From assembly GCF_028769735.1 (NCBI RefSeq), contig NC_088172.1, positions 73,060,631 through 73,124,630 on the forward strand: a stretch of 64,000 nucleotides of DNA, read 5' to 3'. Origin of the DNA: Zonotrichia leucophrys gambelii (taxonomy: Eukaryota; Chordata; Aves; Passeriformes; Passerellidae). The notes under the pieces are model-generated. The model was not told where the DNA came from. It ran no database searches and was given only the letters and a program-made list of their open reading frames with translations. Below are positions 27,098-39,900 of this stretch, in pieces. A program made the position numbers and the translations under genes. Each line of letters opens with the position of its first letter. Position 1 is the first letter of the stretch.

Positions 27098-29391
27098 CAA
27101 TTCTGCTTTAATATAATCTGTAGTGTTCTCAAGATCCCACAAATCCCTCCTTTTAGGGATTAAAACATATGGGGAGGGAAAATAGGAAGAAGTGTCATTT
27201 TGATTCATTGTATGGCAAATGTGTGCAATGTACATTAGGTGCTTACTGTAGCATCAATAATAATGCCACAGGTAGATTTATTATGGGAGATCATAAGGAA
27301 AACATGGCCATTAAGACTATAAAAGACCAAAGTATTTGCCAGGTAAAACATCTTCTAAGAGAGTCATTGGTAAAGCTTCTGTTGGCCGTCTCTGAAATGA
27401 GACTGTGGGCACTGACCAGCAATCTGACTGCAAAATGTCATGCAATGTGCAAAGTGTCATGCAATAACTTGTTCAAAGCAGGTGTAGAGGCAATGGAGGT
27501 AGGAACTGGAGCTTCCTCTTTGAGAAGCACAACTGTCTGAACATTCTTAAAGGATTCATAAGGGATAGCCTGAAGCCATCTTGAGTGTCTTTGCTTTGTG
27601 CTTCCAGCATGCAAACTCCAGAGCTGTAGGTAAGGATTTCAGTGAGACAGGCTACTGCTGCTTTAAGTAATCTGCACTTAACACACTCTGTATTGGCAGT
27701 TACATAATTTTTTGAACTGTTTGTATAAATCAATTAACACTGAATTAATGTATGTAATATCCTATGATATTAGGTAGCGATAGAGAATAACAGGAAAAAA
27801 GAAGTTATTTTGTAGTCAAAGTAGTGAATTTATTGGGATTGATGGCTTGAAGCAGTTTTATTTTACAGATAAAACTGAGACCAGCCAGATTTCTTTGTTC
27901 TTGAGAACTGTCTTTTGATTCATATTTGTTCTAATAAGACAGCTAAACCATTGTGCTGCTCTGGTTTTATAGCAGCTGTTAGGAAAGCTAAACCAAATGC
28001 TTTGTGCCCTACTTAGCCTCTGTAGCTTAAGTGCAATTCATTAATATGTGCACTTCTAATTGAACTAATTGGTCAACAAATAAACAGCAGGGTATTGATG
28101 AAACTGCATTTTGCACATTAAAAAAGTGAATATTAGTAAAACAGGACTATTTTAGTTTTATAAATACAGATAACTTTCGAGTGCAAATTATGCAGTTGAA
28201 TTTGCAGTTCACACTTAGTTGCAGAATGATTTAATTATTTTTGAACGTGTGATGCTGCAACTCAAAATAGGCTTAACAATTGTAATTTTTCTGGAGTTTT
28301 GTAATTTATACATTATACGAAAACAGAATTAGTACAAAAAAAATCTGAATTTAAAAAGTTTAATTCGATAGGTGTATGGGTCTAGAATAATGGTGGATTT
28401 TGTGAAAGAAACTTCAGTGTAAATATTACAGTGGATTTATATTTCAGATATAAACAAAACCAAAAGATATAAAAAAACCAAAAGGAGCAGTTTTTTGTAA
28501 GCTGCAAATATCTTGTAAAAATCTTCATTTGCTTTAAAATGTCAAGTAGTACAAAAAAGTATCTTCAGACTAACCTTAAGGAGAAGAAACAGTCTTTGGA
28601 AATACCTCTCTTTTTTGTAACTTGCAGTGATAATAGTTATCTTTTAAGGGAATATGTATGCAGAGCCAGTAGTCCTGAAAAAAATCTATAAACAAATCAG
28701 AATACCAATTTTTTTTAAAATCTCCATAATGTCTGTTTTAAAGATCATGAGTGAGTTGTTCCAAATTAAAAAAAAATCCCATTATTTTTCCTTTTCAGGC
28801 CAGTTGAAGCAAGCTGTTTTAATTTAATTTAAAATATATTAGAAATGCGAAACTGGAATTTATCACAAGAGATCCTTTGGGCTGACCTTTTGCAACTGAA
28901 TTCTGACTTCAGGATCAAGTACATATAGATTTTTTGCTTTTAATTTTTTAAAATTTTTTTTTCACTCAGACCTAATTGGTTTTTACTCCTATTTGACATT
29001 TCCCTGTTGCAGTCCCTTTTCCACTGCTTGTTGCCTAATTTCATAAGCTACCTTCCTTCAAGCAATGTTATGTTGGTTGGGTGTCCCTCCAAAGGTAGGG
29101 TTATCACATCTGCTGCTCCTCATAATCACTGTTGTGATCACTTGTGGCAATGTTTATTAATGTGGTGTATCCCATGGATTGGGGACCAGTGATATAGATG
29201 ATAATCCCTGAAAAGTGGAAGAGTAATTTCAGGCAGAATTCAGAATGTGATATTATCAAACATTATTGAAACAGTGTAATAAAATTAAAATGTCATAATT
29301 AAAGAAAGACATTTTGTGAAAATTCAAACAGTCCTTTGGAAATTACAGATTATTTGCTTTTAACAGATCAAAACCTTCCAATGGAAAAATA

Positions 29392-29407
29392 TTTTTTTTT
29401 TTTTTTT
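29392..29407. repeat. Poly-T run (16 T)
   Basis: A T homopolymer in intron 2, about 240 bases before the probable LTR. No associated element body was recognised. Confidence 0.85.
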
Positions 29408-29643
29408 GTTAATAAGCTCTAGCCTTTAACAGCTTTTTGTTAACGCATTAATCTGCAGGAAGCATTCTTTTTTTGTGATCTTGCATGGAAGACAAGGGAA
29501 ACCTTTGTTTCATCAACATTGCTTCAGGAACTTTTGTAGATTCAGGCTCCAAAGGGAGACAGCAATACCATATGTCTGTGAAAGAATTGGATGTGCATTG
29601 GCAAAATCGCTGAGCTGAAAATATGCAAGACATTGCAGGTGTT

Positions 29644-30061
29644 TGTGAGGGGTCTTTGCCCGTGACCCGAGGCCGCAGGAGGTGATCCTGGCTTGTGCAG
29701 GGAGGAGTTGGAGTTGTTCTGGTGCTGGTTCAGTGTGGAAGGGGCTAGTAGCGGGCCTGTTAGCTAAAGGAGCGAGAAGAAGCTGATAAGGAGCTTTCTC
29801 CAAGGCCGTTACCAAGGAGATCGGGAGAAGAAAGATAAGAGCATTCTGCAGCTGGATGAAGCATTTTTAGAAAGTTAGGTGGAGTCATTGTAACTTTTCA
29901 CCAATAGCATGGTATTGACTTATTGTGGCCAATAGTTAAGGTAGAAGAAGGGTAAACAACTGGAAAGTGTATAAAAGATCAGCCATTTTCACTAATGAAG
30001 TGTTGCCAGCTGAGACTGCTTGTGGTCTCTGCTTTGTGTCGTGACTGCCTCGACTGCCACA
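29644..30061 (+). mobile_element. Probable solo LTR of an avian endogenous retrovirus
   Basis: The stretch begins with tgtgagg and ends with gccaca, the TG...CA boundaries of an LTR, and spans about 418 bases, a usual LTR length. Its 5' half is richer in G, C and CpG than the surrounding intron. In plus-strand order it has two CCAAT-type boxes (29901-29905 and 29929-29933), a TATA box (29970-29977), and about 20 bases later a worn polyadenylation signal (aatgaa near 29994) before a T/G-rich downstream region. I recall similar sequence in songbird genomes but cannot check it here. No gag, pol or env frame follows, so it looks like a solo LTR. I could not see a convincing target-site duplication, and the ends may be off by some bases. 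Open frames on the minus strand here are not genes. Confidence 0.6.
29970..29977 (+). promoter_or_regulatory. TATA box within the probable LTR
   Basis: The sequence tataaaag lies 38-65 bases downstream of two CCAAT-type motifs, in the same orientation as SMYD3. This spacing is typical of a retroviral U3 promoter. Whether it is active is unknown. Confidence 0.5.
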
Positions 30062-32567
30062 GTTCAGTGGGCAGACTCTCAAGCTGCCACCCGTGAAGAG
30101 CTCTGTGCTGCACCATCTCTGTGGCCATGTGGGTGCTGACCATTTTCCCCTGGGTGAAGCCTGAGGATTTGCACTTGAGATGCATTGAGATTGAAGGAGA
30201 GACAATGCTTTGGGAGGAGATAAACAGAAAGATATTCTTTCCAAGTTTCTAAGTGTAGTGAAACCTTGAGCAGGAGGGTTTTGTATTGCCCTGTACTCTT
30301 CACTTGCCTTTCTTCTATTAGTGTTCATTTCTAACAGGAGAAAAAGGAGTCATTGCAAAATTGGAAGACCTTCCATGGCATGGAGGAGAAGGGTCATACA
30401 GGTGGCCATGTCTCTGCACTACAGTGTTTACACTCATGCTGGATATAGAATATAAAACCTTGACTGAAAGCCAGGATACACAGAATAAAGAAAACCCTTC
30501 CACCAGGAAATGTGATATTAACATAAGTCCAACCAATAAATATTTTTAGAGACTGACTTTAAATTAGGTCTCTCCAGGGTCACAAATCTTTGTTTTCATA
30601 TTGTCCTGTGATTTGTATCCATGTTGTATGGATAGAAAGAAAAAATATTGTTGAATTTCATTATATTTAATGCATTTGGAACTTTCCTCTCTCTCCCTTT
30701 CCATTTGGGAATAAGTGACTGGCAATCCCTGTTCTATTCTAGCTCCTTCTGCAGAGGAATCAGAATGATTCCTTTTTAGCATCAGTTTTGGCCAAAGTGC
30801 TTTTTCACTAAAGGCATGTGTTTAAACTATTCTTACCACGTGGGAATGCTCTCAAAGAAACATGGCATGTGATGCTATGTGGTCCAGAATATTTCATCTC
30901 ATTAGAGCTATATTGGTTGGGTAAGTTATTAATCATTTTGATGTCACCTCTAGCATGTTTAAAATTCTGTGCAGCATTTATGTAGAGGAAAAAATTTGAC
31001 AGTAAAGGCTTACTCCTAGGGACATTTTTAGTTTAAGTTGGATAAAAATGCCAATATAATTATATTACACCGAACGATGTCTGGACATTTACAAGGATGA
31101 CTTTGTTTTCTCTAGACAAGGATAATTCTATTCAGCACTAAATACTTAACTTTTATTTGCCAGACAGCATGTGACACTAACTGTATTTGGATTAATGCCT
31201 TCTTGGTGTCATTTTTTTCTCCTTGTAGAGTTATAGGTAAAAGAAATGAAATCACAAATCTCTCATGTATCTGAAAAAAATAAAAAGTTCCATTTATTTA
31301 TTACACATAAGCCACAGGGGAAAAAATCCTGAATTAAATATAATAAATGCTACTGGTGCTGAAGCCTAGTTACCTGAAACAATTCCCTCACTTATGCAGC
31401 TTAGGAAAAAATTGTGTGAGTGCCTTTGGAGTCTTTATAACTCTCATGTCAGCATCTCCAGGTCTGACGTGCCCTTACACATAGCTCTGCCATTTTATCT
31501 TTTTTTAAAATTGCTGAACATGTACCTAACATTAGACAATCATTTTCTCTGTGGCACTCACCTAACAGGAACTGGTTTTCTGGGTTCATGTTTTTGTTCC
31601 TTTACTGCATATTTGTGAGAAAATGTCACCTTCAGAAGCCCTTGGTTCTGAGTACTTGTCATTGTAGCAAATTTTCATTGTGTCATGTTCTTCTAATTTG
31701 CTATTAAAGCTATTTGAAACAGCTGTCTGGCTTCAAACCTGAATTGTGAATATGCAAATAAAATGTGTAAATATGTAGTGTGTTAGACTTTTTGTATATT
31801 CTAAGCAGAATTTTCTGCTTGTGGAGACAGAAGACAGGGAAAAAAAAAATCAGAAATTTTCTTTCAAAATATTTCTTTAGCTGAAGACTCATTCTTGCTA
31901 CTTTTCTGCGCTAATCTTGGGGCAACAATGAATGCTAGAGAAAAAAAGAAACATATTTCAATGTTTCCTTCATCTTATCATGCTGACTTCCCTGCTATGG
32001 AAGTGTTAGTCTGTCTCTGCTATTCTAATTAAAGTGGCCCATGAAACAAAATTTCAGGTTTAGGTAATAAATATAACTAAAATATTGTTGGTTCTGTCTT
32101 CTGTTTTGGTATCAGTGACCACTCCTGGTCTGAACTGTGAAAAATATCACTACCAATCCTCCCAGCTGTGGGCATTGATATCTCATCAGCTCAGGGATAT
32201 TTGGGGACAGTTTTTGCAGCAATGAAAACTTGACCATTGCATTAGAGCAGCTGCATTTAGACTCTGAAGGCCTCTGCAGTCCTGATTGCTGAGTGAACAC
32301 GTGCCTGGAGTTTTGTGTGTATCAGATAGCATCCTTTCTAGCTCTCTTCAGTCTTGTGAAGTATGCAGCTACATACTGTAGATGCTTCATGTAACAACAG
32401 AGGAGAATTAGTGCATATTGTTTTGAGCATCTTTGTGTGCATATTTAACTATAGATAACTATATATATGTAAAATATGTGTGTACATATAAAAAAAGTAG
32501 GATACAGTTTATGTAAAATAAAATGCACCTGATTTTCTTTTTCTTCCTTTTAAAAATATCCTGATAG

Positions 32568-32675
32568 AAAGAAGCTTGGCTGGACCACAAGCAGGAATGC
32601 AAATGTCTTAAGAGCATCGAGCCCAATTTTCCTCCAGACTCTGTCAGACTTGCTGGAAGGATTGTTTTTAAACTA
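32568..32675 (+). CDS. SMYD3: SMYD3 exon 3 (end of MYND finger and start of SET-I)
   Basis: A 108-base exon of 36 codons in phase 0 at both ends, the same length as human residues 77-112. It begins KEAWLDHK and continues with ECKCLK, supplying the last two zinc ligands of the MYND finger (equivalents of human H83 and C87). It then runs into PPDSVRL and GR-VFKL, the conserved start of the SET-I helical insertion. The acceptor is a pyrimidine-rich stretch then tgatag, and the donor is cta|gtaagt. PPDSVRL followed by FKL is characteristic of SMYD3; SMYD2 has a different sequence at this point. Confidence 0.95.
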
Positions 32676-33768
32676 GTAAGTGATGTTCTTTTAGAATTGA
32701 TTCAGTGCAGTACATTCTGGTAAATACTTTCTCACTCTACATTTTTAATGCAATTATGAACTACAAAGCTGAAGTGACTGGGAGTGCTGGAAAAAATTAG
32801 ACTGCAAATTGCATTACAAGTTTACTGATTAGTTTGCAGAAATGCTGAAAGGATCAAGAGATTCCAAAACAGACATAACTAAGCTTAAGGGACATGTTTA
32901 TTGACTTTCTTTTCCTATGGCTATGTGGCAGCATTCTCAGCTTATTTGTGCCTGGAAGCAAAACATAGGGAGGCACTGTTTTCCCTTCAATACTACTGAA
33001 GTTATTGGTGGTTTTCTGTTAACCTAATGGAAGCCTCATAAAGTGTTGTTTGAATGAATGGTTAGGGCAGAAGCACTGGTAACTAGCCCTTTCTTTAGAG
33101 GGCACAATGGCATGCTTTCCATGCTGGATTCTCTTAATCTCAATTACCTTTTTTAATGTTTTTCTAAATTCTCTTGGAAGTCCTGGGTGTTTGACATTCC
33201 CACGGTTTGATTACTTTATATGGACTAAATTTTCTGATAGTTTAAGCAGCTTATAAATGTGTGGGATTGTAAATCAAAAGGGATTTGCTCATTTTTTTGC
33301 TGAACCTGCTATGATGCTGTGTGTGTTGGATAAAAGTGCAGGCCTTTGTTGTGGTCTGAGGTGATAAAATATGATTTCACACTTATTTTATACATTGTTG
33401 TGAAGAGTTTGTGCATGATAGCTTTAAAGGGCAAATATGTACTTAGCAATACTGTGCATTAATTAGAGTCACATGAACTCTGAAACTACAAACTCATAAT
33501 CTGATTTCAATTATGCTCTAAAGAGCTAAAGTAAGTTACTGAAGGTAAGCTGCTGAAGTGTTAAAAAAAATCAAAATGAGTAGGAAGTCTTACAACAACA
33601 AAGAAATTTAATTTTTTAGGATAGTGTATGCAAAATCTGGGATTTATGTTGAGGCTGTTGGCCTTACCTGATTATCTTACATGCTTATCACACCTAATAA
33701 TCAGTCTTGTAGTGTTTGCAGGATAAAACATGTTATGTGAGTGTTAATTATCTGTTTTTCCTCTACAG
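32676..33768 (+). other. SMYD3: SMYD3 intron 3 (1,093 bases)
   Basis: A phase 0 intron with donor gtaagt and acceptor tctgtttttcctctacag. It contains no recognisable repeat, RNA gene or open frame of note. Confidence 0.93.
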
Positions 33769-33826
33769 CTCAGACAATCAGTATGCCCTTCTGAGAAACT
33801 CTACTCTTTTTCTGATCTTCAGTCAA
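33769..33826 (+). CDS. SMYD3: SMYD3 exon 4 (short SET-I exon)
   Basis: A 58-base exon encoding 19 residues plus the first base of the next codon, exactly as the human exon does. The second half reads SEKLYSF-DL-S and is strongly conserved. The first half (LRQSVCP) differs completely from the human residues, so this is a variable linker within SET-I. The acceptor is an excellent pyrimidine tract with ctacag, and the donor is a|gtaagtaa. The intron after it is phase 1 and matches the two-base start of exon 5. Confidence 0.92.
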
Positions 33827-36824
33827 GTAAGTAATTGCCAGCCAGACTTCAGGAAATACTACCTAGGTCTGCTTTATGAAAGGGCCATCTGATTTTCTTG
33901 CAGCTTGCCTTCTGAATGTTTGCTCTGTGGAGTAACAGAATCTAAGACAAAAACCTCTGTGGGAAAGCACAGTTATTTCAAAGATAAAAGGGAAAACATG
34001 CCTGTTGTCTTGAAGCAAAGTCTTCCTGATTTTTTTTTTTTTTTGCTTTAGTATTTTTATTTTTGCATTTTACAATGAACATCTTGCCTGCTCATTTTTT
34101 CATTTACCCGATGTCTCCCTTACTACATACAGTGTCAATATTTCTGCATCCATAGACAATAGCACATATACTTTTACACTGAGGTTTTACTTTTCTAATA
34201 CTTACGTGCTATTGCATAAAGCTTCAAGATGACCTCCAGGGACAGGGAAGAATGTTAAATCTAAAAGGGATATGTGTATGTTTTTCTTCTACATGACCTT
34301 TCAATAGAGAAAAAAGATGAAATGATGCAGTTATTACTTTTGTGGCTTCACAAGTTTCAACTGCTTGAGTAGAAAAAGATGCTCATTACAGTCTCTCAGC
34401 AGAGCAAATGTTGAAATAGGAAACATTTTTTCCATATTTTGTGGCATCTTAAAAACTTAGAAAGGAAGAAGTACATCCTTGGTTCATTTTTGTATCTTGT
34501 TTAGAGGGATTTTCTGGAGAGTAATGTGAATATTTTGATTACCTCAATGTTTTTAAGTATCGTCTAGAGTTTTGGCTACAAACCAGCTTAATCAATTGGT
34601 GTAGTACCCGTATAAACACAAAAAATGCAACACATAGTATTAATTTTACTTCTGAACACCCTGACATTCTGCTGCCTTCTCTCGAACTGCAAGGGCAAAA
34701 GACTTTAACAAGGCAGCACATTAAAATAGATAGATTTCAGTTATTTAAAACATAGTGATTTTCTGCAATGGATATTCTCAATTCGTGTCACAAAGGTTTA
34801 TGGAAAACAGATGCTTCAAATTAAGTTAAAATTATGTAGACTATGGACTTTTATGCTTCATTACACTGCTGGGATCCAAGGAAAGTGTCTTTATTATACC
34901 AATAGCTGATTGCAGAGTGGTGCAGGAGGAACTGGACTGGAAGAGTCTCCATTTAAAAATGAAATAGTGATCACTTGTACAGCAGTTGTCTCTAATGTGG
35001 GCAAAGATTGTTTTGTAACTGATTGTTCCATGCAAACTGGTTTCTCAGTCCCCTTCAGGAGATGATCTCAGCTTTCCTGGACTTGGCTGGAGACAGGGGG
35101 AGTAGTGTGATAAGTTGTCTGGAGAGAAGCTTTGTGTTAAACAGGCCTGAGCTGCAATGGATAGATGGTACAAAAGTCTGTAGAGTGGCCAGAAGCTTCT
35201 GCTAAAATTCTCATTCTGAAGGAAATGGTGATGTGGCCTGTGATACAGATGGGATGACTGTCCTCTCACTGATACCGAAAGAACTGGTACATAGCCGGTT
35301 AGTTGAGGAGAAGAGAAATGAGAGATGCACATGTAGCGTTCCATCTGTTCTTACTCTGAGTATTAGTAACAATTCCTGTGAAATCTTCTTAACTCCAGAG
35401 CACCAAGTGTTTAGGACATTGACACATTATCTGAACTTGGTACTTCAGGCTACAGTACAAATGGCCTATGCATAATCTTATGTAAAGGTTTTGGCTGACT
35501 CTTTACTTGTGTTGTTTTCCTGGCTTCCTTGTTAGAGTGAATAGATGGTCTTTGTGGTTTTGGAGAAAAAAATCCAAAAGTGTTTTAGGTTGGTGTGAGA
35601 ATTTGTAGTAGCTATGATGTTTTTTTTGCTGCCTCTGTATGCTCCAAAAGCTCCTGTTATTTATTAACAATTTCCCTGTTTGCTGCACAATTTATGAATG
35701 TTGTTGATAAAGCTTTTGTTTCTTTGGGTACTTAATGGAATCTATAGGAGAATCAGAAATGCATTTACATTAGAGGTCTATGTAGGTAGGAGAAAAGATT
35801 TCGTTGAACAGAATTACATGAACTAGGAATACAGGCTGTAATCTGAAACAAACATTTTTAGGAAGCATCTTTGTAATAGAAGATAATGTTTCAACACTAA
35901 TTAGAAATGTGACAGAATTCTCATTGATCCTCTTTTAATCTTTTTTTTTTTTGGTTTTTCCCCTCCACTTGTAATTCCCAAATATTTTATTTTTGAACAT
36001 TATTATAGGCATATGCTGTCTCATTTTCTTTACATTATTACTTTTCAACATTACTTTATACTGTTGGTTAATTTTTAGTGTGATAGGCATATAAACTGAA
36101 TAGAAGTGTATGAAGTTTAAACACTTTTTAAGTAATGTTCTGCTAAAACATATAATACATGAAAAACCACAAAGCATGTGGAGGCATCCAGCCCTTGATG
36201 AAGTTCTTTTCCAATCTCCATAGTTCCTTGAAATTCCTCTATATGTCCTGAAACTCAGATTAAGTAGGAGGGGTCTCTTCTGAAAAACATGAATAGAGGT
36301 GCTTTATAATAAAGTGATATTTACTTATTATTCTTTCATATTCATTCTTTACCTGTTGCACTGTATGAAATTCCTTTTGTTCATAAATACTTTTCTGTTT
36401 CATCTGTTAGCATAAAGTGTTTCTGACGTATCTATGGAGAATGCAGTATAAAAGTATGTACTGCTGCATAAAGTTCCAAGCATATTTCTAATGTGGTTAA
36501 TGTTACAAACCCAGATGCCTAATTTTTGTATGTAATGTCTTACATCTGCTTACACATCTGCTTTATCTATTGGCTTTTGATCTTTAACTTGCTGTTTCAT
36601 TCAAATGATTTGGCAGTAGCAACCTGATAAACTGTACTGTGTGTTGATAGGTAACTGTCACAAAAAATGAGAAATGTCTGCCCTCTGTCAAAATTGCCCT
36701 CTGTCAAGATTAATTCCTGGACTGGAAATGTCTAGACTGTATGGCTGCCATTGGATATTTTCAAAATGTTGGTGAAATGTTCTGTTTATGACATGATCTA
36801 CTCTTTTTTCCCTTCTTCAATAAG
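33827..36824 (+). other. SMYD3: SMYD3 intron 4 (2,998 bases)
   Basis: A phase 1 intron with donor gtaagtaa and acceptor cttttttcccttcttcaataag. It contains a poly-T run near 34030-34044 and a small tandem duplication at 36679-36707. I see no interspersed repeat or RNA gene in it. Confidence 0.92.
36679..36707. repeat. Two-copy tandem duplication, 16-base period
   Basis: The word tgccctctgtcaa occurs at 36679-36691 and again at 36695-36707, separated by aat. It lies in intron 4, about 120 bases before exon 5. Confidence 0.85.
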
Positions 36825-36961
36825 ACACTGAACAATTAAGTGAAGAAATGAAAGATGGCCTCAGGCACCTTGCGCAGACTTTGCAACTGTATTTGAAAAC
36901 TGAGATCCAGGATGAGTCTCAACTGCCACCTGCAATTGACTTTTTTCAGATCTTCACAAAA
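36825..36961 (+). CDS. SMYD3: SMYD3 exon 5 (SET-I helices)
   Basis: A 137-base exon: two bases complete the Asn codon begun in exon 4, and 45 codons follow, the same count as human. Conserved islands include EGLR/DGLRHLA, EIQDESQLPPA and F-IFTK. These fall in the SET-I region that sits beside the core SET fold and helps shape the substrate channel. It ends at a complete AAA codon followed by gtaagtgtt, so intron 5 is phase 0. In human the next exon begins VICNSF and leads to the catalytic NHSC motif. I could not find that exon in the remaining 27 kb, in line with the known very long intron here in mammals. Confidence 0.95.
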
Positions 36962-39900
36962 GTAAGTGTTAAAATCTGGTTACTTGACAACTCATAAATT
37001 ATCTTTTCCTCGTGTTCACGATTTATTTCTGAGTGGGAGTTCAGTAGATACATTCACAGTGTGATATATGACAAAGTGGATTCAAACTATTTTTTTTTAT
37101 TCAGTCAATATTTAAGCAGAAGTATAACTTTAATTGCAGCACTTCAAAATTAAAGCAGTAGCCAGAGGATATTTTTTTTCTTTTCCTTTTTTAAAATTAT
37201 CATGTTAAAGTTGTTGGGTGAGAAAAACACCAAGAAAGTTCAAATATAATTCAGTCAATCAACCTGAGTAGTTTTTTCACAGTAATGAAGAGTGTGTAAC
37301 ATCGCTCTTCAGCCTAAAATTTTTCTACAAAGTGAAATATGTTTGCAGATATCCTCCCATCCGACTTGGTCATCTAGAAGTATAGTTTTTGTGATGGTGT
37401 TGTATCCTACAAGCTGCTTTTTCTAGAAGCCTTGTGCATTATTTATTCTGAAAGGTGACATATAAAGTATTTAAAATTAGATTCCACAGTATGTAAAATG
37501 CCTATTGTGCTACTAAGTAAATATTGTTGGCTTTTGGTGTAGATGTTTTTTTTACTTTCAATTCAGGAAGCTAAATTCAAACAATGCTCAGAAATATTTT
37601 ATGTGAAGAGTACTCATAGTTCCATTTAATTTTTTTGATTTCTAATTGATTGATAAATTCTGTCATAAGATTTATCTTATTTACATTTTGGTTGTTTTAG
37701 TAAGTGTATTCTTATGAAGTAAGCCAAAATATGATTTTTTTTTCTGCTATAATTAAAAGAAAGAACCTCTTTGGGAGAAATAAAATAAAAATGTGCTAAG
37801 TTTTTTTTTAACATTTAAAAAAGTCTGTTTGCACAGTTAAAAAACTTTTTTTTTCCTGTGGGCAGGACTAGGAGCGATTTAATCAACTGTGTTGTTTTTC
37901 TGGATTTTTTTTATTGCTGGTTAGACTGCTGTGATGCAAAGTTGCAATTTTACCCTGAAAAATCACATAATCTGAAATAAACTCAGTCCAAAGGCTGCAT
38001 AGATAAAGCTCTTTAAGTACTACCTCATCTCCACTCAAGCTGTTTTGTTGTCTTGTATTGGCATGCTGGTTTGGCCTGGGCTTTGTCAGATGCGTTTCAC
38101 ATGAAACATGTACATTGTGTTATCTGGTGTAGAGAATTTGTGCAGCTGAAGATAAAACTGATTATCAGAAGATGATCACTGCCTACTCAGTTTTTTACTG
38201 AGTTGCAGCTTGTCAGAAGTTTTTTCCAAATGTTTTTGCCTTCTACATAATTAGGTTAAGAAGGGAGTGGCCATGTGGCATTACAGAAACAGTGTGATGA
38301 GTACTAAACACATTGGAACAGTGGTGAAGAATGTGCAGAAGGTTTTAAATTTTTTTATGCAAGCATGTGCACATATGTGCCCCTCCTCTCCCCTCCCTTG
38401 TATTTTACCAAGGAGGTCTAAGTGGCCATCAAGGGCAGAGTGAAAGCTAAGACTTCCCAGCTCCCTGTTTTGTTAACTGGAGAACTGGGAATGCTCCTGT
38501 TAATGACAACATTTGCCCTACTGTAGCTTTGGTGTCACAAAGATATTTTTTTATATGTTGACTGTGAATTTTCCCCCACTATACTGAATGTAGTGCAAAG
38601 TGCCGAGTTCTAAGTTGTTTTTGTTTTGGGGTGGTTTATTTTGTCCATTAAACTAGGGCTCATTTCCTTCTTTTACTGGTTTTGCTTAGTCTGTGTGATA
38701 GTCTGCTCTGGGAAAATGGAAAGCAAATGGCATAGACCTGTCCTGTGTACACATACTTGATATCATTAATACTAAATAGAACTGGCAGAAGGGATGGGAG
38801 AATCTGACTGGACAGGTGAGTGGTTGGGAGAAAAGAGCAGTCAACAGCCATGTGCTTTGCATGAGTAAAATTAGTATCTTGTTCAGAGTTCAGTCAAGCA
38901 CAACTGTCAAGCTTTTTGTAAGACTTTGTTGTCACTCTCTAATTTTTCCATGTGGCATTTTACAGCTTTCCCAATTTGGTTGTCAGACAAGTTTGTTATG
39001 AGTGTGGTAGTGTATTAAAATATTAATTTGGTATTTCCCCATCCCTAGGCCGGTAGCAGCAGATGTTTTCTGCCATTCCCATGGAATGTTCTTTGGAAGA
39101 TTAGATGTCCATGCATTTTTTTTTTTAAAGCTGAGTAGGGATGCTTGTTCTCAGCAGGTAAAATGTAGGACTTGGGAACTGTAAAGTCTCTGATATGACT
39201 TTTGCAGTCTCTTCTCTGTAGTATAACTCCAAAGAAGACCAGCTGTGATGACTTCTCTCTGTGGTCAATAGAATAAAGAAATACTACAGATACATAACTT
39301 CAAGATGTAATCTTGTTTTTCCAATCACTTCCAACATTCCTTTCAAGTTCAGTAGGTGCTTATTTGAACATTGAACTTTTTTGGATCAGTTCTTTCATTG
39401 CATGCCACAAAAAGATCCAGTCAAAGGTCATTTTTTATTCTGTTTGATGCTGGATTCTCAAGAAGGAAAATAAACAGACTGCCAGACAAAAGAGAAAAAT
39501 TATCCTGTGGTGAGGTGACTGTATTCCAGATGGTTCTTGGAAAATCTCCAACCTGATTTAGGTCAAAAGAGCTTCTCGGAAGCTCTTTTAAACAGTCCTC
39601 CTTCTCTGCTGTCCACTGCTCTTCTCTTTGTGAAAATTAATTATAGTTTTGTTCACTTGCTTGTGATGCTTAATAGGCAGAGAATCCCCCTGAGTGCGCA
39701 ATTGTCGAAACTTCTCACTGAAAATCAAAGGAAAATTTGCCGTTTCTTTCCATGGGGGCAGAATTTCACTCCAACGTATCTTTGGTTTGCATGAGATCTG
39801 TGGAAAATACCAGCTGTACTGGATGGGGAGGTGTTTCAGAAGGGTTATGCACCTACCTTTCTGACAGTGTTGCCCTGTCCTTACTAGACAATTTGCTTTT

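Larger units (their letters stand above)
25421..32567 (+). other. SMYD3: SMYD3 intron 2 (7,147 bases)
   Basis: A phase 0 intron with donor gtaaga and acceptor ctgatag preceded by a T-rich tract. It holds the densest interspersed repeats in the window: a sense CR1 at about 25.84-26.12 kb, an antisense CR1 at about 26.45-27.10 kb, a poly-T run at 29392-29407 and a probable solo LTR at 29644-30061. The stretches 27.1-29.6 kb and 30.35-32.55 kb show only AT-rich sequence, with no recognisable gene or RNA. Confidence 0.9.

Noticed and set aside
29513..30328. Several 60-130 codon minus-strand frames
   Set aside because: They cover the probable LTR and its flanks, overlap each other in different frames and match no retroviral protein that I recognise.
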